A DNA stretch of 12,092 bases from Sedimentisphaerales bacterium (lineage in GTDB: Bacteria > Planctomycetota > Phycisphaerae > Sedimentisphaerales > Anaerobacaceae). The position numbers and the translations under genes were made by a program. The notes under the pieces are model-generated. The model was not told the origin of the DNA. It was given only the letters and a program-made list of their open reading frames with translations, and ran no database searches. Below, one piece after another: positions 7,489 to 12,092 of this stretch (position 1 is its first letter; the number at the start of each line of letters is the position of its first letter). Location of the stretch: contig JAFGTU010000385.1 of NCBI GenBank assembly GCA_016933985.1, positions 1 to 12,092 of the forward strand. Direction: 5' to 3'.

Positions 7489-7830
7489 ATGAAATTTGAA
7501 AGTCAGTTGTTAAAGGGGGTGGCCCCAGTCGTTGTTTTGGAGGTTCTCTCCGCCGGCCGGATGTACGGCTACGAGTTGAGCCAGGCGATAGAGCAGCGGA
7601 GCGGCCGGGTCCTCACCCTCGGCAAAGGCACGCTTTACCCGCTGCTCTACAACCTCGAGGCAAAAAAGCTTGTGAGCGCCAAATGGGAGTCCGCCCAGAC
7701 CGGACGAGAGAGGAGATACTACTCGATCACCGGTAAAGGAAAAGACGAACTCGCGAAACAAAAGGCCCAGTTGAAAGAGCTTACCGCCGGCCTGAACCTC
7801 GTCTTCGGCGGCGCACTCAAGCTCGCCTGA
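7489..7830 (+). CDS. PadR-family transcriptional regulator
   Basis: A 113-residue, one-domain winged-helix DNA-binding protein, usually a dimeric repressor. The ATG at 7489 has AGGAG (7478-7482) six bases upstream. Family marks: Y-G-Y-E-L (26-30), the recognition-helix segment G-T-L-Y-P-L-L-Y-N-L-E (47-57), and the beta-wing G-R-E-R-R-Y-Y-S-I-T (72-81). A short C-terminal helix ends the protein, as in the PadR-s2 type. It is preceded by its own strong promoter with an overlapping inverted repeat and followed after 62 bases by a HAAS-domain membrane protein. PadR/HAAS adjacency is a known pattern in which the membrane protein is thought to be part of the regulated unit. The inducing signal cannot be told from sequence. 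Confidence 0.92.
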   Translation: MKFESQLLKGVAPVVVLEVLSAGRMYGYELSQAIEQRSGRVLTLGKGTLYPLLYNLEAKKLVSAKWESAQTGRERRYYSITGKGKDELAKQKAQLKELTAGLNLVFGGALKLA

Positions 7831-7834
7831 ATCG

Positions 7835-7862
7835 TATTTAGCCCGCAGTTTTACTGCGGGTC
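7835..7862 (+). repeat. 28-nt dispersed palindrome, copy 2
   Basis: A TATTTAG lead (7835-7841), stem CCCGCA (7842-7847), 7-nt loop (7848-7854) and TGCGGG (7855-7860), then TC. A further G:C pair can close the loop. It matches copy 1 at 3642-3669 with paired stem changes. It sits between the PadR and HAAS genes, 30 bases before the HAAS start codon. No U-tract follows, so full termination is not expected. Confidence 0.7.
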
Positions 7863-7892
7863 CCAAAAAGCGATAGTCTGCGAGGCAAAAAA

Positions 7893-9593
7893 ATGGCAAA
7901 CCAGGACAAGCAAAATAATCTGCAGCACCTACCCCCATCCGCTCTCGTCTTTATCAGCCGCGTCATAAGGAAGATGCGATATCGCAAAAAAGTCCGTCAG
8001 GACGTCCAGACCGAATTGGTCGCCCATTTCGAAGACGGCCTCAAAGACTGCACCGCCGACCAGGAAAAAGAGCAGGCGGCCCGCAAGCTGATAGCAGAAT
8101 TCGGCGACATCAAGCTTCTCGCCCTCCTTCTGCGCCGAGCAAAAAAACGCTGCCGGCCGCTCTGGCGAACTGTCGTTGCAAGAACCCTTCAGACCGTCGG
8201 CGGTCTGCTCGTATGCCTCATCCTTTACACGATTTGGTTCGCCACCGGCAAGCCCGCGCCGAGCATCGACTACGTGGAAGTCTTCAACCGAATGAACCGT
8301 CCCGAGCTGCGAAACGATGACAACGCCTGGCCCGACTACGAAAAGGCCGTCGGCTTATTCGTAAAGCCGCAGGAAGACGATTTCTACAACAACGCAGGTT
8401 CTCTGGACCACGAATTCGCAGCCCTCGACCCCTGCGAGCAAAGCCGTACTATCCAATGGGTCGAAGAAAACGGATCCGCCTGGCGTCAATTCGCCGCCGG
8501 CAGCGCAAAGCCATACTGCTACAGGAAATACGCCTGCGACCCCAACGACGAGGAACAATGGCTGCTGGGTATTCAGCTCACTCACCTATCCGATCTCAGA
8601 GATATCGCCAGGCTCGGCGTCTGGCGCTCACGGATTGCCGCGGACCGGGGCCGCCTCGCCGATGCGCTTGATACCTGCATCGCCATCGCCCGCGCCGGCA
8701 GCCACTGGCAGGGCAAGGGCACACTCATCGAGCAATTGGTTGGAATATCCATGGTTCGCATTGCCCAGGAGCAGATTCTGGCCCTTATTGACACCAGCGA
8801 TATTCCCGCTGAATTGCTCGAAAAGTCCCAAGACAGGTTGTCAAAGATATACCCCGACGGATACCCCATCATGGACGTAAGAGGCGAACGGCTGATGTTC
8901 ATGGATACCGTCCAGCACATATTCACCGGCCATGGTCTCGGCGGGGGCCATCTAATACCGAATCGACTCAGCATGGTTGGCGATTTGGGTTTCGATTCCG
9001 ATTCACATCAAAATACTACAGCGAGAATGCTCGAGCTGTCTGCCTGCGCCGCTGCAAGCATGGCCCACGCAAGGCGAGAAAAGACCGTCGCCAAGGCCAA
9101 TGAGTTGTACGACACCTTCGAGCGCCGTGCTACGATGACTCCGTACCAAAAGCGCCTCGCAGAGGTCCCTTCTGCCGATGACATATTGAATTCTCTTTCC
9201 CATTACAGATATTCGTTCCTACATATGATGTGCCCGGCGATAGACAGGATTGCCGAGCTCGGATTCCGGGCAAGAACAGGCCATCAAGCCACACTAACCA
9301 TCCTCGCATTCAAACGCTGGCAGGCCCAAAAAGGCAGCTATCCGGCTACTCTGAACGACCTTGTCTCGGCAGGCCTTCTCCAGGAACTCCCGAGCGATCC
9401 ATATAGCGACAAGCCTCTTGTGTACAGACTAACAGCCGACGGCTTCACGCTTTACAGCCTCGGACCTGATTTCGAAGACCAAGCCGGCGCCACAGGCAAA
9501 GACCGCGATGGACACCCCAAGGCATGGGTGGACGACGGCGACACTGTTTTCTGGCCCGTTCTCAAAGCCGAAACCCGCCCAAAATCCAATTAA
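7893..9593 (+). CDS. HAAS-domain (PadR-associated) membrane protein with large C-terminal domain
   Basis: A 566-residue protein. The ATG at 7893 has GAGG (7882-7885) seven bases upstream. Residues ~25-88 match the HAAS/permease-prefix helical domain (V-R-x-D-V-x-x-E-L-x-A-H-F-E-D, then A-A-R-K-L-I-A-E-F-G-D), which typically accompanies PadR regulators. One transmembrane helix follows at about 97-117, so the remaining ~450 residues are probably extracytoplasmic. That part is mostly helical with no enzyme signature I recognise. Residues ~463-540 (G-S-Y-P-A-T-L-N-D-L, then L-P-S-D-P-Y, then G-F-T-L-Y-S-L-G-P-D-F-E-D) resemble the C-terminal region of type II secretion pseudopilins (GspG-like), a combination seen in planctomycete proteins. 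It is probably co-transcribed with padR. The specific function is unknown. Confidence 0.8.
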   Translation: MANQDKQNNLQHLPPSALVFISRVIRKMRYRKKVRQDVQTELVAHFEDGLKDCTADQEKEQAARKLIAEFGDIKLLALLLRRAKKRCRPLWRTVVARTLQTVGGLLVCLILYTIWFATGKPAPSIDYVEVFNRMNRPELRNDDNAWPDYEKAVGLFVKPQEDDFYNNAGSLDHEFAALDPCEQSRTIQWVEENGSAWRQFAAGSAKPYCYRKYACDPNDEEQWLLGIQLTHLSDLRDIARLGVWRSRIAADRGRLADALDTCIAIARAGSHWQGKGTLIEQLVGISMVRIAQEQILALIDTSDIPAELLEKSQDRLSKIYPDGYPIMDVRGERLMFMDTVQHIFTGHGLGGGHLIPNRLSMVGDLGFDSDSHQNTTARMLELSACAAASMAHARREKTVAKANELYDTFERRATMTPYQKRLAEVPSADDILNSLSHYRYSFLHMMCPAIDRIAELGFRARTGHQATLTILAFKRWQAQKGSYPATLNDLVSAGLLQELPSDPYSDKPLVYRLTADGFTLYSLGPDFEDQAGATGKDRDGHPKAWVDDGDTVFWPVLKAETRPKSN

Positions 9594-9648
9594 CACGCGC
9601 CACGGGCGCTATCAGGCTCGAAACGCCTTTGATCCAAGCATCCCGACA

Positions 9649-9681
9649 GGCCGGGGGTCTCGCAAGAGCCTCTCCCGGGCC
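9649..9681 (+). other. Imperfect hairpin with GCAA tetraloop
   Basis: CTC (9659-9661), a GCAA loop (9662-9665) and GAG (9666-9668) form the tip of a longer imperfect G-rich/C-rich stem, with GGCC at both ends (9649-9652 and 9678-9681). It lies 55 bases after the HAAS stop and upstream of the next promoter, so it may stabilise or end the upstream transcript. No U-tract follows. Confidence 0.3.
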
Positions 9682-9714
9682 GGTTCCCAAACTCTTGCTG
9701 AGCCCCTGCAAATC

Positions 9715-9739
9715 CTTGAAAAATCCTGTTTTTTTCAAG
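9715..9739 (+). other. A+T-rich inverted repeat within an upstream promoter block
   Basis: CTTGAAAAA (9715-9723) and TTTTTCAAG (9731-9739) form a perfect 9-bp inverted repeat around a 7-base centre. It includes the A5-N5-T7 block shared with the padR promoter. It could read as a weak terminator for the HAAS gene or as a promoter UP element. Confidence 0.4.
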
Positions 9740-9766
9740 TAACGTTCACGCCTCTGTGTGTATCTT
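9716..9766 (+). promoter_or_regulatory. Candidate promoter for the pseudopilin gene
   Basis: TATCTT (9761-9766) lies exactly as far from the T7 run (9729-9735) as the padR -10 box lies from its T7 run (26 bases). No convincing TTGACA is present at the expected position. The call rests on the shared layout with 7363-7413. Confidence 0.4.
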
Positions 9767-9788
9767 ACTATTCGGCAAAGTGTAGAAG

Positions 9789-10703
9789 GTGCGCAAGCTA
9801 AATGTCAGGATGGGTACGGTGCGTCAGCAACAGGTGATTAGTACAGAAACCTGCCGGCCAGCGGGCCGCAGGGTCCTTACCGGCTTCACGCTAATAGAGC
9901 TTCTTGTGGCGGTTGCCGTTATTGCTCTGCTTATGGTGATATTAGTCCCCGCCTTGCAGGGGGTCAGAAGGCAGGCCGGCGCCGTCGTCTGCCAGTCAAA
10001 CCTCAGGCAGTGGGCTCTTGTTTATACCGCCTACAGCGACGATTACGACGGCAAGTTCTGGCGCACTTATGACCCCGGGACAGAACGGCCGGGCTTCTGG
10101 GTCGCAAAGCTCGCCTCATACTGCAAGGACTCGAACGACCTGCTCTTATGTCCGCTCGCCGCCACGGCCCGGATAGCAATGCCCGAATCAGACTGGAACG
10201 CAGACGTATTCGGCGATAGCGGCGGCACTTTCTCCTCCTGGCGGCTTTGGTATTACAAGGCACGCGGCGAAGGACCCGTATATACCGGAAGCTACGCCCA
10301 CAACCACTTCGCAATGGACAACTCCCCCCAACCGGATTGGCGAATCCAGGCATACCCGGATTCTTTCTATTGGCAAACTCGCCACACAAAAGACCAGGCC
10401 AATATCCCGCTGCTGACCGACGGGCCCTGGATCGAGGCCACCCACATCGACCCGAACTGCCCGCCCCCCGACACCGAAACAATCATTGCCCTTCGCGCCC
10501 AGACCTTCGATTCCTGCATAAGCCGCCACGACGCCGAAATCAACGGCCTCTTTATGGATTCGCACGTCGCCAAGATCGGCCTAAAACAGCTCTGGACCCT
10601 CAAGTGGCACCGCCAATTCGACACCGCGGGACCATGGACAACGGCGGGAGGCGTAAAACCAACCGACTGGCCAAAATGGCTCAGACACTGCAAAGACTAT
10701 TAA
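9789..10703 (+). CDS. Prepilin-type N-terminal cleavage/methylation protein (pseudopilin-like, H-x9-D type)
   Basis: Up to 304 residues. The start is uncertain: GTG 9789, ATG 9810 and GTG 9819 are in frame, and only the last has an AGGA (9807-9810) at a sensible distance. All give the same mature part. The prepilin motif T-G-F-T-L-I-E-L-L-V-A-V is followed by a ~20-residue hydrophobic helix. Cleavage is expected before the F by a prepilin peptidase, leading to export and assembly like type II or type IV pilins. The C-terminus has the planctomycete H-x9-D signature (H247 to D257, GTG numbering) but ends D-S-H-V instead of the usual D-G-H-V. Such paralogues are numerous in planctomycetes and their individual roles are unknown. 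It stands alone, with its own promoter-like element. Confidence 0.85.
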   Translation: MRKLNVRMGTVRQQQVISTETCRPAGRRVLTGFTLIELLVAVAVIALLMVILVPALQGVRRQAGAVVCQSNLRQWALVYTAYSDDYDGKFWRTYDPGTERPGFWVAKLASYCKDSNDLLLCPLAATARIAMPESDWNADVFGDSGGTFSSWRLWYYKARGEGPVYTGSYAHNHFAMDNSPQPDWRIQAYPDSFYWQTRHTKDQANIPLLTDGPWIEATHIDPNCPPPDTETIIALRAQTFDSCISRHDAEINGLFMDSHVAKIGLKQLWTLKWHRQFDTAGPWTTAGGVKPTDWPKWLRHCKDY

Positions 10704-10762
10704 AAGCTTCCCCTTGATTCTTTTCTCCCCTTGGCTGGAAATCGTTGAAATTCGATTCGATG

Positions 10763-10800
10763 GTCCGTATCATAGCCGTCACAGCGCCGCAAATACGGAC
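10763..10800 (+). other. 8-bp inverted repeat with 22-base loop
   Basis: GTCCGTAT (10763-10770) pairs perfectly with ATACGGAC (10793-10800). It lies 60 bases after the pseudopilin stop. The loop is G+C-rich, and a T/G-rich but not T-only stretch follows. It could be a transcript-end structure; this is weakly supported. Confidence 0.35.
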
Positions 10801-10862
10801 TTGTTGCCTTGTCCCCGCGGGCGCAAAATATGACGGTCGAATTAAACGAGACTAATGTCTAA

Positions 10863-11014
10863 GAGCGCGTGTGAGAAGTGGCACGGCCATCTTGGCCGTG
10901 CGTTTCACGAGGTAGCGCGCTCGTAGGAAGAAGACCAATTGCAGGGATAGAATGGCCCTGCGACGCATGGGCAAGATGCCCATGCTACGAGAAAACAGCT
11001 TCACACACACTCTC
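10863..11014. repeat. BIME-like pair of REP-like palindromes in opposite orientation
   Basis: Unit 1: GTGG (10878-10881) overlapping a 9-bp hairpin, GCACGGCCA (10881-10889), TCT loop, TGGCCGTGC (10893-10901). Unit 2 is the reverse orientation: GCATGGGCA (10965-10973), AGA loop, TGCCCATGC (10977-10985), ending in CTAC, i.e. GTAG on the minus strand. A third, smaller hairpin, GCAGGG/CCCTGC (10941-10946/10956-10961), lies between. GTAG/GGAG-type heads next to a palindrome are characteristic of REP elements mobilised by RAYT transposases. Outer flanks 10863-10878 and 10999-11014 match as an inverted repeat at 13 of 16 bases. Confidence 0.7.
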
Positions 11015-11025
11015 AGGAGGCGACT

Positions 11026-12092
11026 ATGAGTTCCGGACGATGTCCCCTGCACTGTAATATCGTTCACAATTGCACAAGGCGCGCATTCCTTCGCGGCTCG
11101 GCGGGCCTGCTGGCCGCACCGGCCCTAATGGCCGGCTGTGCATCCTCTGCAAGAAGCCCTATGGCAACGCAGAGGCCCATCCGGCCCTGCGGACCGGCAT
11201 CGAACTACACGCCGACAATCAAAGCCGCCTTTGTGCGTCGAAAAGAAGACTACGGGATGCTCTGGCCCGGGGCCGTTTACGACGGCCAGGCCGCAAGAAA
11301 AATGTACACCGAACAAGTCAAATCAACCGCCGGGAAGCTCAACGCAAAACTCGAACTTCGCCCCGACCCGATCTACAGCCTCGCAGAGGCCGAAGCCTGG
11401 GTCGCCGAAGCCGAAAATGCAAACGTCGATGGCCTTCTCCTTGTCGTGCTCGACCGCCAGAAGCACTCCTGGCCAACCGCCGGGAAAGTCGCTGCAAGCG
11501 CTGTCCCATCTATCATTTTCTCACCGCTCGGCACATCGTTCACCACTAACACAGTCAACCTCGCCCAATCGCCCGGCTGCGTCGTCTATGCCACCAACGA
11601 ATTTTCACAGGCCGCATACGGTATGAAGATGCTCGCCGCAGCAGCAAGAATCCGCCGCACCCGATGCGTCGTCATCAGGGGAGGCAAGCGATACGACGCC
11701 CCATTGGCCGACCTCGGCATCTCCCTCCGCCGCGTTCCCGCAAATACGTTCATCGAGGAATACAACCGGATGCCTGAGACAAAAGAGATGATAGCAATGG
11801 CCGACGATTACATCCGCCGGGCGCGCAGACAAACCGGCTGCTCAAAACAGGACGTCATAAACGGCGTCAAAAGCTATTACGTCGCGGGGAAAATCCTTCA
11901 AGCCGAGCAGGCCGACGCAATTACGATGGACTGCCTCGGCGCGCTGGGAAATATCAAAGTCTCGCTGCCGTGCATCGCGTGGTCGCGGATGAACGATGAC
12001 GGCATCCCCGCGGCGTGCGAGGCCGACGTCGGCGCCGTCGCGGCCCACACGATAGTCCAATACCTCTTCGACCGCCCCGGCTTCCAGCAGGA
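11026..12092 (+). CDS. Tat-exported lipoprotein with L-fucose/L-arabinose isomerase-like domain (3' truncated by window)
   Basis: The frame is open from ATG 11026 to the right edge (355 codons, no stop), so the gene is partial. A perfect AGGAGG (11015-11020) lies five bases upstream. The N-terminus has a twin-arginine motif, T-R18-R19-A-F-L-R, a hydrophobic stretch and a lipobox-like M-A-G-C38, suggesting Tat export and lipid anchoring. The rest resembles FucI/AraI-type isomerases: an N-terminal alpha/beta part (V-D-G-L-L-L-V-V-L), then A-I-T-M-D-C (298-303), an L-P-C-I-A-W-S segment, and C-E-A-D-V-G-A (331-337), matching the 'CEGDV'-like signature of fucose-isomerase-related proteins. Classical enzymes of this fold are cytoplasmic aldose-ketose isomerases, so the export signal is notable. 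Activity is not certain: the C-terminal metal ligands lie beyond the window. Confidence 0.72.
   Translation, partial: MSSGRCPLHCNIVHNCTRRAFLRGSAGLLAAPALMAGCASSARSPMATQRPIRPCGPASNYTPTIKAAFVRRKEDYGMLWPGAVYDGQAARKMYTEQVKSTAGKLNAKLELRPDPIYSLAEAEAWVAEAENANVDGLLLVVLDRQKHSWPTAGKVAASAVPSIIFSPLGTSFTTNTVNLAQSPGCVVYATNEFSQAAYGMKMLAAAARIRRTRCVVIRGGKRYDAPLADLGISLRRVPANTFIEEYNRMPETKEMIAMADDYIRRARRQTGCSKQDVINGVKSYYVAGKILQAEQADAITMDCLGALGNIKVSLPCIAWSRMNDDGIPAACEADVGAVAAHTIVQYLFDRPGFQQ

Larger units (their letters stand above)
10704..11025. other. Non-coding stretch carrying palindromic repeats
   Basis: This 322-base spacer lies between the pseudopilin and isomerase-like genes. It contains an 8-bp inverted repeat (10763-10800) and a BIME-like cluster (10863-11014). 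No gene and no clear sigma70 promoter was found, though one must lie here or upstream to serve the next gene. Confidence 0.6.

Noticed and set aside
7842..7860. Intrinsic terminator between padR and the HAAS gene
   Set aside because: The hairpin is good but no T-run follows; it is better treated as a repeat with the related copy at 3649-3667.
10003..10482. Minus-strand 159-codon frame inside the pseudopilin gene
   Set aside because: Arg/Ser-rich antisense shadow without a domain; the sense strand has a clear prepilin signature.
10878..10988. CRISPR-like array
   Set aside because: Only two related units in opposite orientation and no regular spacers; the structure fits a REP/BIME pair.
11070..11626. 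Two overlapping plus-strand open frames (11070-11549 and 11138-11626)
   Set aside because: They are out-of-frame shadows of the partial isomerase-like gene starting at 11026, whose frame has a perfect AGGAGG, a Tat signal and family motifs.

Overview
The window looks like a piece of chromosome from a planctomycete, most likely of the Phycisphaerae/Sedimentisphaerales kind. This is inferred from gene content: a Tat-exported sulfatase with C-terminal HEAT-like repeats, a PadR regulator followed by a HAAS-type membrane protein, a prepilin-like protein ending in an H-x9-D signature, and an exported sugar-isomerase-like lipoprotein. Most genes are G+C-rich with C-ending codons. The first gene is visibly more A+T-rich. 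No rRNA, tRNA or CRISPR array was seen.

Layout: (1) 1-1241, a TcmP-like protein (three-Cys-motif partner) whose usual partner, if present, lies outside the window. (2) 1296-5071, a promoter, a formylglycine-type sulfatase, then a secreted nitrilase-superfamily amidohydrolase on the same strand. (3) 5239-5862 on the minus strand, trmB (tRNA m7G46 methyltransferase). (4) 6097-6801, an isochorismatase-fold protein that has lost its nucleophilic cysteine, converging on (5) 6811-7131 (minus), a three-helix membrane protein. (6) 7385-9593, a strong promoter with an overlapping inverted repeat, a PadR regulator and a HAAS-domain membrane protein. (7) 9716-10703, a promoter-like element and a type II pseudopilin-like protein. 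(8) 10704-11025, a non-coding stretch with a BIME-like palindromic cluster. (9) 11026 to the right edge, an open, truncated gene for a Tat/lipoprotein-targeted fucose-isomerase-like protein.

How they may work together: the sulfatase, the secreted amidohydrolase and the sugar-isomerase-like protein fit extracytoplasmic breakdown of sulfated or amidated glycans, a typical planctomycete lifestyle. PadR and HAAS proteins are a known regulator/sensor pairing, and here the operator candidate overlaps the PadR promoter. The other genes look like unrelated neighbours.

The most unusual signals are non-coding. Two dispersed 28-nt palindromes show fully compensatory changes, and each lies 30-34 nt before a start codon. 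An inverted pair of REP-like hairpins shows covarying stem positions. Two promoters share an A5-N5-T7 upstream block and the same distance to a -10 box. All database-dependent statements are from memory of families; nothing was searched.
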